DNA of 64,000 nucleotides from Faecalicatena absiana (GTDB lineage: Bacteria; Bacillota; Bacilli; Lactobacillales; Lactobacillaceae). Shown here piece after piece: positions 1 to 7,397 of this stretch. Both the position numbers and the translations under genes were made by a program. The stretch lies in contig JAEDAG010000003.1 of the NCBI GenBank assembly GCA_017309015.1, positions 106,216-170,215 on the forward strand. The letters run 5' to 3'. The notes beneath the pieces are model-generated. The model was not told the DNA's origin. It saw only the letters and a program-made list of their open reading frames with translations, and did no database searches. Position 1 is the first letter of the stretch, and each line of letters opens with the position of its first letter.

Positions 1-211
1 CGGGAAGCAGATTGTTAAGATCGAATTCCGTTAACAATTTTGATTTCTTGTTGTTCTTGTAGCGTTCCTGATAGAGGCTGACAAGCTGATTCCAGAGGAA
101 GCGGTCATTGCCAAAGAACTGTCTAAGTTTGGCTTGTTGTACGAGAGTCGGGTACAATCTGATTTTTACTCCATATTCCGGCAGATCTGACTTGCGCTTG
201 CGTATTGCCAT
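1..211 (-). CDS. tnpB: IS605-type TnpB (OrfB), N-terminal part, runs off the left edge
   Basis: The reverse strand reads 70 codons from an ATG at 211 to the window edge. The protein begins MAIRKRKSDLPEYGVKIRLY and continues with an LYPT...Q...L..FFGNDRFLWN pattern typical of the N-terminal helix-turn-helix of TnpB/OrfB proteins of IS200/IS605 elements. A strong AAAGGGGG ribosome site lies just upstream. TnpB is an RNA-guided nuclease that helps retain the element. The RuvC-like catalytic part lies outside the window, so its integrity cannot be judged. It lies directly downstream of a tnpA remnant on the same strand, the usual order in this family. Confidence 0.8.
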   Translation of the reverse strand, partial: MAIRKRKSDLPEYGVKIRLYPTLVQQAKLRQFFGNDRFLWNQLVSLYQERYKNNKKSKLLTEFDLNNLLP

Positions 212-233
212 GTCGCTTCCCCCTTTCTAGCGT

Positions 234-678
234 TTAGTGAAACGGTCTATTCCATTGCATCTCAATGTATTTCTTGACGACGGCTTCGGTTGCCACTCCA
301 ATGCTTCCTGCGTAATAGCTCGGTGATCAGACGTGACCACCCCCAGAAGTATTCTTTCATCGTTTCCGGGTACTTTTCAAAAAGCCACTTGGCCGTAATG
401 CCTTTGAGCTTCTTGACGATATTTGTCACGCTCTCTTTTGGTTTGGCAGACAGCAGAATATGCACGTGAGTTGGCATTATTTCCAGAGCCTTGACCGTAT
501 ACTCATTCTCACGGCAGATCTGCAGGATCTTGTCCTTGAGTGAATCGACAATAATCGGATTAGCCAATGCTTGGTTGCGATACTTGGTACACCAGACGAT
601 GTGGTAATTGAGGTTGTATGCGTAGCCTCGTCCATGGATGATATCTGGCTCATAATTTCTAAATTCGTATTTAACCAT
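234..678 (-). pseudogene. tnpA: IS200/IS605 Y1 transposase TnpA, frameshifted and stop-containing
   Basis: From the ATG at 678 the protein starts MVKYEFRNYEPD and carries the HUH-type motif MPTHVHIL, so it is a Y1 single-strand transposase. The frame is lost near 345: after EYFW an extra G in a G-run moves translation out of frame. In the restored frame (GGHV-stop-SPSYYAGSIG, ending VVKKYIEMQWNRPFH at 234) a TGA also replaces the expected Trp codon. The catalytic tyrosine (in SYYAG) lies beyond both lesions, so no active enzyme can be made from this copy. An ATG at 702 would add eight N-terminal residues, but the MVKYEF start fits the family better. Confidence 0.85.
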
Positions 679-770
679 ATGAGTCGTACCTTCTTTCATC
701 ATTTGCAGTTCTTTAGCTATTTATATTATATCGCATGCCGAACTAATGTTCACGTACTAAAGCAAAAAAA

Positions 771-816
771 GAGGGCGATTCAACTCGGCATTGAAATGCC
801 AAGTTTTCTCGCCCTC
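771..816 (-). repeat. Terminal hairpin of the IS200/IS605 element, also terminator-like
   Basis: A long imperfect palindrome: outer arms GAGGGCGA/TCGCCCTC and inner arms GGCAT/ATGCC around a GAA-containing loop. Subterminal hairpins of this kind are the TnpA recognition structures of IS200/IS605 elements, and this one sits at the junction with the interrupted dhaS. On the minus strand it is followed by a run of seven Ts, so it could also stop transcription entering the element. Confidence 0.7.
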
Positions 817-948
817 AACGTAATAAAAAGTCTGCCGTCTGATGCCAGTCTTTTTCATAACTTTGGCAATGCTGACGTGACTGAATCCTTCTTTTGCTAC
901 CTCGTCCTTAAACACTTGCGCGATGTGCAGCTTTAAGCATTCTGACAT
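817..948 (-). pseudogene. dhaS: DhaS-type TetR activator, 5' fragment cut by the IS element
   Basis: The first 44 codons (SECLKLHIAQVFKDEVAKEG...KTGIRRQTFYY) form a TetR-family N-terminal helix-turn-helix of the kind found in DhaS, the activator of dihydroxyacetone kinase operons in lactococci. Homology stops right after TFYY, where a histidine-phenylalanine is usual, and the reading frame runs into the IS200/IS605 terminal hairpin. The ligand-binding domain is absent here and may lie beyond the element to the left. The gene starts 12 bp after glpF on the same strand with an AAAGAG ribosome site, so it was probably the last gene of the dha operon. DhaS identity rests on context and on the matching operator upstream of dhaK. 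Confidence 0.65.
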
Positions 949-959
949 TGGCTCACTCT

Positions 960-1664
960 TTATTTAAGCAAGGCCTGCAGGCCGCTGGCCAAGATCCCGC
1001 CAGCGATAGGCCCCAAAACCGGCACCCAAGCATAGGCCCAGTTGGCACCGCCTTTGTTAGGCACTGGCAAGATTGCGTAAGCCAGACGTGGAGAAAAGTC
1101 CCGGGCTGGATTCAGGGCAAAGCCGGTCGTTGACCCCAAAGCCTGACCCACAACCATAATCAAAAGACCAACGACCAGTGGCTTCAAGCCTTGGGTGAAG
1201 TTGCCCAAGTTGAGCAGAGTGAAGACGAAGAAGAAGGTTGCGATCGTTTCACTCAAGAAATTGAAGACTGGATTGCTGATAGCCGGGCCAGTCGCGAAAA
1301 TCCCTACGCTGTTGCCTTCATCAGCCTTAGTGGCTTTGAAGTGCGGATAGTAGTGCAGGATCACTAAGGCTGCCCCAACAAAGGCACCCAAGAATTGGCC
1401 TAATAAGTACGGCAATACCTGACTCCAAGGGAAAAAGCCAAAAAGGGCAAAACCAATCGTTACCGCTGGATTAAGGTGGCCTTGTGAACCGAATTGACCT
1501 GCCACGTAAACGCCAAAGGTTACGGCCATCCCCCAGGCCAGAGCAACAAAGAGCCAGCCTTGGCCTTTAGCATAAGCCTTGTTCAAGCTGATCCCAGCCC
1601 CGCAGCCAACGCCAAAGACAATCAGAATCATCGTTCCTAAGAACTCTCCTAAAAATCCGTTCAT
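960..1664 (-). CDS. glpF: Glycerol uptake facilitator (aquaglyceroporin)
   Basis: This 234-residue, six-helix MIP-family channel has both NPA loops: HLNPAVTIG at residues 63-71 and LNPARDFSPR at 184-193. The Arg-Asp following the second NPA (R188, D189) is the signature of glycerol-conducting GlpF proteins rather than strict aquaporins. It would let glycerol, or dihydroxyacetone, diffuse across the cytoplasmic membrane. It is the fourth gene of the dhaKLM operon, starting two bases after the dhaM stop with an AGGAG ribosome site inside the dhaM 3' end, which suggests coupled translation. Its position supports a role in supplying substrate to the kinase. Confidence 0.92.
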   Translation of the reverse strand: MNGFLGEFLGTMILIVFGVGCGAGISLNKAYAKGQGWLFVALAWGMAVTFGVYVAGQFGSQGHLNPAVTIGFALFGFFPWSQVLPYLLGQFLGAFVGAALVILHYYPHFKATKADEGNSVGIFATGPAISNPVFNFLSETIATFFFVFTLLNLGNFTQGLKPLVVGLLIMVVGQALGSTTGFALNPARDFSPRLAYAILPVPNKGGANWAYAWVPVLGPIAGGILASGLQALLK

Positions 1665-1666
1665 GA

Positions 1667-2044
1667 TTAGTCATCTCCTTTAATTTTCAGAGGTGCCAGC
1701 TGGCTTTCTAATTCTGCCAGCCCAACGCCTGCTTGCAAAAGCGAAGCCGCCACGTATGAGCCTTCTATCAAAGCCGTATCGTAGACATGCAGCTTCTTGT
1801 CAGCAAACTCCCCAGCCATGTCCAAATTCATTTTTGCACTGCCAAGGTCGTAAAAAGCCAAGATCTCGTCCGCTGAATTTTCCGCAATGGCTTGGCTGAT
1901 CTTTTCCATGCTGGTGCCAATATCGCCATCATCAGTCCCACCGGCAAAAGTAATTGGCACGTCAGCTGCTGCCTGCTTGAGCAGCTTTGGAAGACCAGCC
2001 GCAATTTCAGGGACATGTGATACAACTAAAATTCCGTAAGTCAT
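1667..2044 (-). CDS. dhaM: PTS-dependent dihydroxyacetone kinase, phosphoryl donor subunit DhaM
   Basis: The 125-residue protein (start MTYGILVVSHVPEIAAGL) matches the EIIA-Man-like fold of DhaM. His10 is the predicted phosphoryl carrier that takes phosphate from HPr and recharges ADP bound to DhaL. A conserved GGTDDGDIGTS segment and an AFYDLGSAKMN stretch match the family. It is the short, single-domain Gram-positive form, without the HPr and EI domains of enterobacterial DhaM. The frame is open further upstream to 2116, but the ATG at 2044, one base after the dhaL stop, fits the family N-terminus. Confidence 0.92.
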   Translation of the reverse strand: MTYGILVVSHVPEIAAGLPKLLKQAAADVPITFAGGTDDGDIGTSMEKISQAIAENSADEILAFYDLGSAKMNLDMAGEFADKKLHVYDTALIEGSYVAASLLQAGVGLAELESQLAPLKIKGDD

Positions 2045-2045
2045 G

Positions 2046-2633
2046 CTAACCCTCCACTTCCAGCAGAGCACTGAACAAGTAGCCGCTAGATACGGAACCT
2101 GGGTCCAGATGGCCAATTGACCGTTCGCCTAAGTACGAAGCCCGGCCCTTCTTGGCTTGCATTGGCTTGGTGCTTTCAACGGCCTTTTGAATCACCTCTT
2201 CTGTCAATTCACCCTTGGCCAAAGCCGGAACGACTACGGACCAAACATCAACCATGGTCTTGTCGCCCGGTTCAGCACCGCCCCGCTTTTTTATGCCCAA
2301 GAGGGCTGCTTCAGTCAGCTTGGCTAAATCAGTTTCTTTGGCGCTCAATTTCGCCATTTCCAAAAAGGCTGTCCCATACAAAGGACCCGATGCACCGCCA
2401 ACCTTGCTGATAAGAGACATGGCCACCAGCTTCAGGGCTGAGGTTAAGTCAGCTGGCTTTTTAGCATTCAAAGCATCTTCTACCGCAACCATCCCTCTGG
2501 CCATGTTGTTGCCGTGGTCACCGTCACCGATTGGCGTGTCCAAATCGCTTAAGTAGGCCTTGTTGGCTTCGATCTTTTTAGCAAAAGCTGCCATCCACTT
2601 GTTCAACAATTCTGTCGTCAGTTCCATTTTCAT
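2046..2633 (-). CDS. dhaL: Dihydroxyacetone kinase ADP-binding subunit DhaL
   Basis: About 195 residues with the DhaL signature DLDTPIGDGDHGNNM near residues 30-44, whose aspartates hold the two magnesium ions that bind ADP. A GGASGPLYGTAF glycine-rich segment and the C-terminal DPGSVSSGY lie in the expected order. DhaL transfers phosphate from its bound nucleotide to dihydroxyacetone bound covalently on DhaK. AAAGGAG lies upstream of the ATG at 2633; an in-frame ATG two codons later is an alternative start. It follows dhaK by nine bases. Confidence 0.93.
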   Translation of the reverse strand: MKMELTTELLNKWMAAFAKKIEANKAYLSDLDTPIGDGDHGNNMARGMVAVEDALNAKKPADLTSALKLVAMSLISKVGGASGPLYGTAFLEMAKLSAKETDLAKLTEAALLGIKKRGGAEPGDKTMVDVWSVVVPALAKGELTEEVIQKAVESTKPMQAKKGRASYLGERSIGHLDPGSVSSGYLFSALLEVEG

Positions 2634-2642
2634 CAATCTCCT

Positions 2643-3638
2643 TTACCAAGCAATCGTCTTAACCGGGTAGTTCAAGTAGTCCAGCCACTTGTCATCCGCA
2701 ATTTCCATTACCGTCAGAGAAATCCCTGCCATATCAATGGAGGTCATGTAGTTGCCGGCTTTGGTAAAGACCGGCTTAATGCCCTTTTCATCCAGCCAAT
2801 CGAGAACGTCTTTGCTGAAGATGTATTGCTCCATCAACGGCGTTGCCCCCATCCCGTTGACCAAAACAGCATATTTCTTGTCAGCGGTCAGTTGCAAGCT
2901 GGCATCGATCTTGCTGAGGAGTTCGTTGGCCAGATCTTTGGATGGCTTGATCTTTTCTCTGCGGTAGCCTGGTTCGCTGTGAATGCCGACCCCATATTCA
3001 ATCTCATCATCTGCCAGAACGAAGCCCGGCTTGCCAACTTCTGGTACGGTAGCAGCTGACAAGGCTACCCCAATGGTATTAATGTGTGGCAAAACTGCTT
3101 TTGCCAATTGCTCAATTTCATCCAGACTGGCGCCCTGATCAGCAGCTGCTCCCAGAATCTTGTGCATGAAGACAGTCCCAGCTACCCCGCGGCGGCCTTG
3201 AGTATACAGGCTGTTTTCAACGGCAATGTCGTCATCAACCACGATCGAGCGAACTTCAATATCATCCATTGCGGCCAAGTCTTTGGCCATATCAAAGTTC
3301 ATCACATCGCCAGAGTAGTTTTTGACGATCAAGAAGACGCCTTTGCCTTGGTCAGCGGCCTTGATGGCCTCGTAAATTTGGTCAGGCGTTGGCGAAGTAA
3401 AGACTTGACCGCAAACGGCAGCCGTCAGCATCCCCGCCCCCACGTAACCGGCGTGGGCGGGCTCATGGCCGCTGCCCCCACCACTGACTAAGCCAACTTT
3501 GCCCTTCATCGATTCCTTGTCGCTTCTAACCAAGGCAGTCGTGCCAGGAATCCGTTCAACGTATTGCGGGTACATTCTGGATAAGCCAGTTACCATTTCT
3601 TCAACCACATCACTTGGGTTATTAATGATCTTTTTCAT
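2643..3638 (-). CDS. dhaK: Dihydroxyacetone kinase substrate-binding subunit DhaK
   Basis: This 331-residue protein binds dihydroxyacetone as a hemiaminal on a histidine; H220 in YGVGIHSEPGYRR is the matching residue. The N-terminal SGGGSGHEPAHAGYVG motif (residues 52-66) and SPTPDQ and NYSGDVMNFDMA segments are standard for DhaK. It is the first gene of a five-gene minus-strand operon (dhaK, dhaL, dhaM, glpF, broken dhaS), preceded by GGAGG, a sigma-A-like promoter, a cre-like box and a palindromic operator. The pathway feeds dihydroxyacetone phosphate into glycolysis at the expense of phosphoenolpyruvate. Confidence 0.95.
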   Translation of the reverse strand: MKKIINNPSDVVEEMVTGLSRMYPQYVERIPGTTALVRSDKESMKGKVGLVSGGGSGHEPAHAGYVGAGMLTAAVCGQVFTSPTPDQIYEAIKAADQGKGVFLIVKNYSGDVMNFDMAKDLAAMDDIEVRSIVVDDDIAVENSLYTQGRRGVAGTVFMHKILGAAADQGASLDEIEQLAKAVLPHINTIGVALSAATVPEVGKPGFVLADDEIEYGVGIHSEPGYRREKIKPSKDLANELLSKIDASLQLTADKKYAVLVNGMGATPLMEQYIFSKDVLDWLDEKGIKPVFTKAGNYMTSIDMAGISLTVMEIADDKWLDYLNYPVKTIAW

Positions 3639-3680
3639 GGGAAATCCTCCTTGCTATTTTTTCCTTCGTATCTATTACCA

Positions 3681-3709
3681 ATCTTATTGTGTAAGCGCTA
3701 TATTTACAA
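3681..3709 (-). promoter_or_regulatory. dhaK promoter with an internal cre-like box
   Basis: Read on the minus strand: -35 TTGTAA (3704-3709), a 17-bp spacer and -10 TAAGAT (3681-3686). The spacer holds the cre-like sequence TGTAAGCGCTATAT (plus strand, 3690-3703), matching the CcpA consensus at 12 of 14 positions. Its place between -35 and -10 predicts carbon catabolite repression of the dha operon. Confidence 0.65.
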
Positions 3710-3733
3710 CGGACAGTTTTGCAAAGTTGTCCG
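3710..3733 (-). promoter_or_regulatory. Palindromic operator upstream of dhaK, DhaS-type
   Basis: A 24-bp inverted repeat with arms CGGACA/TGTCCG and a self-complementary TTTGCAAA centre; only two central base pairs on each side break symmetry. It abuts the -35 box, as expected for an activator site. The GGACA...TGTCC arms and 22-bp core length resemble the DhaS site described in Lactococcus (recalled, not searched). Confidence 0.65.
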
Positions 3734-3750
3734 CCCGTCTGGCCTCATCC

Positions 3751-5205
3751 CTACTCCTGTCTAAGTCCGTGCTTAAATTCAGCCAAGATGCGGTTGCCGC
3801 AGAGGTGCAGGATCGCGAAGTAGCCGGGGGCGGCCCAAAGGACGGACCAGAAGACTGTCGCGCCTGGGCCCAACCCTTTGGCCAAAAGCAGCTGGCAGAC
3901 CAGGTACACGTACAAGCAGCCCAGCAGGCTGCTGGCCAGCTTTTTCCAGCTGGGCAACAGGCGAGCCTCCTTTTTAGCCAGCCAGCAGCAAGCCGCGCAC
4001 GCCGCGATGTCGGCCAGCAGCGTTGCCGCGGCCGCGCCAGTTGCTTGATAAGCTGGGATCAGCAGCCAGTTCAAGCCGACATTGACCACGGCAGCCAGGC
4101 TGACGGCCAGCAGGGCAGCTTTTTCCTGCCGGGCCGGAACCAGGACGGCGGCCATGTAAAACCAGGAGAACAGGGAGAAGACCAGGGCCAGGCCAAGGAG
4201 GCTCATGGCCCCCGCGGCCGGCGCGAAATCTAAGTCCGCGGTTAAAACGACCACCTGCTCGCTTAAGGCAAACAGGCCACAGGACGCCGGCAAAACCAGC
4301 GCCGCCAGCAAGTCGGCCAGCTGCCTGGCCAATCTTTGAAAAGACGCGCCACCTTTTTGCCCATAAAGGCAGGCCAGGCGCGGCACGGCGACCACGATGA
4401 CTGCCCCCAGCAGCTGCTTGAGCAGCGCCGTCACCTTGCTGGCAACGGAATAGAGGCCAACATAGTAGTCGCTGGCCAGCAGGCCCAATTGGGCCACGTC
4501 CGCGCTGGCGTAAAGCAGGTTGACCACGGCATTGGCAAAAAGCACCATAATGGCCGGCAGGTGCTGCTCCCAAGAAAAACGCCAAGTCAAAGACCAAGTG
4601 CAGTATTCGCGCAGGCGGACCAGGTTGAGCAAATTGGCCCCGGCACTGGCCACTACAGTCGTCCAGGCATACAGCAAGAGGTCGCCCTCATCCTTGACCA
4701 AGGTCAGCAGCAAGACCAGCGAGAGGACTTGACAGCCGATGTTGCGGATGGCCAGGTAGCCATACTCCTCGTGGATGGCATAGAGCCACTCGCAGCCCAA
4801 AGTCGTAAACAGCAGGCTGGTGCTCAAGGTCCAGATCAATGGCGCGTAAGCGCGCAGCTTGCTGGAAAAAAGCAGTCCCGCCGCCAGGCCCAGATAAGCC
4901 AGCAGGGTCGCGGCCAGGTTGATGACCAGGACTTCCGAGGCAAAACGGGACAAGGCTTGCGGGTCATGGCGCTTCTTCGCTCCTTCCCTGGTCGCGTAGG
5001 CGTAGATGCCTAAGCCCGCCACCAGGGCCGCCCAGCTGACGACCGCGGCGGCGAAGTCGTATTGGCCCAGCTGCTCCACCCGCAAAATCCGCGCCAGGTA
5101 GGGATAAGTCACCAAGGCACAGAGCAAGCGGGTTCCCGTCTGCAGGCCGCTAGCCAAGGCATTGCGCGGCAGCGACTTCTCTTTGCTTTTCTTTGCTTTT
5201 TCCAT
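3751..5205 (-). CDS. Polysaccharide repeat-unit flippase (Wzx-like)
   Basis: A 484-residue integral membrane protein with roughly 12-14 hydrophobic helices and a basic N-terminus. The opening ALASGLQTGTRLLCALVTYPYLARILRVEQLGQYDFA pattern is the conserved start of MATE-like oligosaccharide flippases (YPYLAR.L....G.Y.F). Such proteins move undecaprenyl-diphosphate-linked repeat units across the membrane before polymerisation. It is the last gene of the leftward arm (after a GT-like gene, a second transferase-like gene and the wzy-like gene) and starts 32 bp after the wzy-like stop with a GAAGGTGA ribosome site. Codons are GC-rich, like the rest of this cluster. Confidence 0.85.
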   Translation of the reverse strand: MEKAKKSKEKSLPRNALASGLQTGTRLLCALVTYPYLARILRVEQLGQYDFAAAVVSWAALVAGLGIYAYATREGAKKRHDPQALSRFASEVLVINLAATLLAYLGLAAGLLFSSKLRAYAPLIWTLSTSLLFTTLGCEWLYAIHEEYGYLAIRNIGCQVLSLVLLLTLVKDEGDLLLYAWTTVVASAGANLLNLVRLREYCTWSLTWRFSWEQHLPAIMVLFANAVVNLLYASADVAQLGLLASDYYVGLYSVASKVTALLKQLLGAVIVVAVPRLACLYGQKGGASFQRLARQLADLLAALVLPASCGLFALSEQVVVLTADLDFAPAAGAMSLLGLALVFSLFSWFYMAAVLVPARQEKAALLAVSLAAVVNVGLNWLLIPAYQATGAAAATLLADIAACAACCWLAKKEARLLPSWKKLASSLLGCLYVYLVCQLLLAKGLGPGATVFWSVLWAAPGYFAILHLCGNRILAEFKHGLRQE

Positions 5206-5237
5206 GCGTCACCTTCTTTCGATTGATTGCTGACAAT

Positions 5238-6431
5238 TCACCCACACAGGCCCAGCGCGGCGGCGAGGAAGACCCCGGAGGCGCTGGTAAAAATCGGGTT
5301 CCCCAGGGAGCTGATCAGGAAAAAGGCCACCAAGCTTATGCACGCCGCCCGCGGGTAACCCGGCGCGGCTTTCTTCAGGCAAGCCAGCAGCTGCAGCGCC
5401 AGCCAGTACGCGTACAGCAAGGCGCCAAAGAAGCCAAACTGGGCCAAGAGCATGGGCCAGAAGTTGTCGTTCATGGCAAAGCCGGTCTCACTGGCCAGCG
5501 CGTAGTCATGGTTGAAGCCAAAGCGGACGTAAAGGGGCGAATAATGCTTAAAAGCCTGGTCCGACCCATAGGTCGCGAAGCCGCTGCCGCCTGGGAAATA
5601 TTCCCGCAAGACGACCAGGGCATGGCGGAGCAATTTCGACCTGACCGTTTCGCTGAAAAAGTACTCCTTGACCTGGGGATAGCCCAGGCAAAAAGCCACG
5701 CCGGCCGCGCTGACGGCCTTTTTCCAGGTCAAGCGGACCGCCTGACGCTCATAGCGCAAGGCCAAAAGCAGGATCCCGCTGGCCCCGATGCCGCCAGCCC
5801 GCAGGGTCATGGCTACCGTGGCCAAATAGAGGAGCAGCCAAAGCCTGACGCCCTTTTGCCGTCTAAGCCCCTGCCCCAGCATGATCACCACTAGCGACAC
5901 CAGCAGCACCTCGTTTAAGGCAGCCGGGTTTTCATAGATGAACTTGTAGGACCTGATTCCATAGCGCAGGTCATAGCTGAGGCCGACCTCGGCCACCAAG
6001 TTGACCAGGCCGCCCAAAAAGGCCACTAAGATAAAGGCCTTGCTGGCCCAGCGCAAATTGCTGACGATCGTCCTTTTTTCCCAAGGGCGCAGGCAGCAGC
6101 TGACGTAAAAGACCACCAGGGGCAGCTTGACCAGCTTAAAGGCGTCAATTGCCACCGGCATCCCCTTGATCAAGCCAGATGTCAGGCCGGAAACCAGTCC
6201 GATCGCTTCTACCAGCCCCAAGGCCAGGCCGCTCTTCAGCAGCAGCGCTTCTTCCTTCTTGCTCAGCCGCTTGGTCACAAGGGCCCAGCCAATTCCCAGC
6301 AGGCTGAAGACGGCCAAAAGCTCGTCTTGGCTGTCAGCCAGGGGCAGGACTTGGCCCAGCCCGGCAAAAGCGGCCAGCTGCAGGGTCAAGTAGACCGTGA
6401 CCAGGTTCTGCCGGCGCAGCTTGATGACCAT
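5238..6431 (-). CDS. Polysaccharide polymerase-like membrane protein (Wzy candidate)
   Basis: 397 residues, about ten hydrophobic segments and one large extracytoplasmic loop, the architecture of Wzy O-antigen/EPS polymerases. The loop includes GGSGFATYGSDQAFKHYSPLY and NHDYALASETGFAMNDNFWP, resembling the substrate loop of EPS polymerases in lactobacilli and streptococci. Sequence identity in this family is low, so the call rests on topology and on the neighbouring flippase. It starts four bases after the stop of the upstream gene, indicating cotranscription. Wzy proteins link repeat units on the outer face of the membrane. Confidence 0.75.
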   Translation of the reverse strand: MVIKLRRQNLVTVYLTLQLAAFAGLGQVLPLADSQDELLAVFSLLGIGWALVTKRLSKKEEALLLKSGLALGLVEAIGLVSGLTSGLIKGMPVAIDAFKLVKLPLVVFYVSCCLRPWEKRTIVSNLRWASKAFILVAFLGGLVNLVAEVGLSYDLRYGIRSYKFIYENPAALNEVLLVSLVVIMLGQGLRRQKGVRLWLLLYLATVAMTLRAGGIGASGILLLALRYERQAVRLTWKKAVSAAGVAFCLGYPQVKEYFFSETVRSKLLRHALVVLREYFPGGSGFATYGSDQAFKHYSPLYVRFGFNHDYALASETGFAMNDNFWPMLLAQFGFFGALLYAYWLALQLLACLKKAAPGYPRAACISLVAFFLISSLGNPIFTSASGVFLAAALGLCG

Positions 6432-6434
6432 GGC

Positions 6435-7397
6435 TCAGTTCCTGCCCAGCAGGTACTTGCGCCAGCGCCGCCGCCACTTGAAGTGCCAGTGCGCCAGCAT
6501 GACGCGCAATTCCCCAGGCAGGCTGAAGCCGTTATAGCGCTTGATCTCCCCCATGGTCACGTTGAAGCCGGGCTCTTTGGCGTAAAAGCCGTCCTTGCCG
6601 ATAAAGTAGCTGTCGCTTTGGTAAAAATGCCTGCTCATCGCCCTTTTTGGGAAATGCAGGTAGGCCAGCTCCTCATACTTGATCCGCCCGTCCTCATAGT
6701 AGGCCCGGTAGATCCGCCCCCGCTCATAAAAGAAGGTCTGGCGGGAATGGTTCAGTGAGCGGCGGTCTTTGCGCTTTAAGTAGGACTTGGTCCGCCGCAT
6801 CTGATCTCGCCAGGAGTAGATGTCCGCGAAGTTCCGCTTTTGATAGCTCCTGATCCCCAGCTGGTCGAACTTGCGCTGGATTCCGGCCACCTCGTCAAAG
6901 ACGCAGGCCACGTCCGTTTGAAAGACCTGCCGGTAGTCCATCCCGCCCCTGGCCATGAAGCGCAGGTTGTTGGTGACCGTATTGCGAAAAATGGTCAAAT
7001 GCCCGTTCTGGTAGAGCTTGTCGTACTTGGCCAGCAAGGAGGCGGGCACAAATTCCGCCAGCCGCCCCATGACCTGGTCCAAGTCACAATACCCCCAGTA
7101 GCGGTAATCCTTGAGCCAGTCGGCCAGCAGCCAGCCAAAGGCCGGGCGGTAGTCGCAGATCTTGTAGGGCTGGTGCAGGCGGATCGGGAAGCTGATCTTC
7201 CGCTGGAACTTGGCCCGCAAAGCCGGCAGGGTCAGCTGCTTGATCTTGAGGTTGGCCGGGGGCTCCTTGACCAGCTGGTCGGTCACCAGAATAAAGTCGA
7301 TTTCCGGGTTTGCCCGGACAGAATTGAAAAACAGGTCCGCGTAATTTGGCAGGGGGCCAAAGTAGCAGAGCACTAAGGCAAGCTTGGCGTCAGTCAT
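6435..7397 (-). CDS. Glycosyltransferase-like protein of the DUF6625 type
   Basis: 320 residues, cytosolic, starting with the beta-strand LALVLCYFGPLPNYADLFFNS and containing YWGYCDLDQVMG (residues 101-111). The aspartates D105 and D107 form a DxD-like metal/nucleotide-sugar motif. The pattern matches small EPS-cluster proteins of the DUF6625 group, which are regarded as probable glycosyltransferases. The C-terminus is strongly basic (KWRRRWRKYLLGRN), which could help membrane association. It overlaps the upstream transferase gene by eight bases. The acceptor and donor sugars cannot be deduced. Confidence 0.65.
   Translation of the reverse strand: MTDAKLALVLCYFGPLPNYADLFFNSVRANPEIDFILVTDQLVKEPPANLKIKQLTLPALRAKFQRKISFPIRLHQPYKICDYRPAFGWLLADWLKDYRYWGYCDLDQVMGRLAEFVPASLLAKYDKLYQNGHLTIFRNTVTNNLRFMARGGMDYRQVFQTDVACVFDEVAGIQRKFDQLGIRSYQKRNFADIYSWRDQMRRTKSYLKRKDRRSLNHSRQTFFYERGRIYRAYYEDGRIKYEELAYLHFPKRAMSRHFYQSDSYFIGKDGFYAKEPGFNVTMGEIKRYNGFSLPGELRVMLAHWHFKWRRRWRKYLLGRN

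Noticed and set aside
757..816. C-terminal part (VEGEKTWHFNAELNRPLFLL) of the TetR-like frame
   Set aside because: It is encoded by the IS terminal hairpin, not by the regulator gene.
571..936. Plus-strand frame opposite the IS200/IS605 genes
   Set aside because: Crosses the IS hairpin and is antisense to recognisable transposase and TetR sequence; no ribosome site.
3974..5013. Long frames overlapping the flippase gene
   Set aside because: Low-complexity shadow proteins in a GC-rich gene; the Wzx-like frame explains the region.
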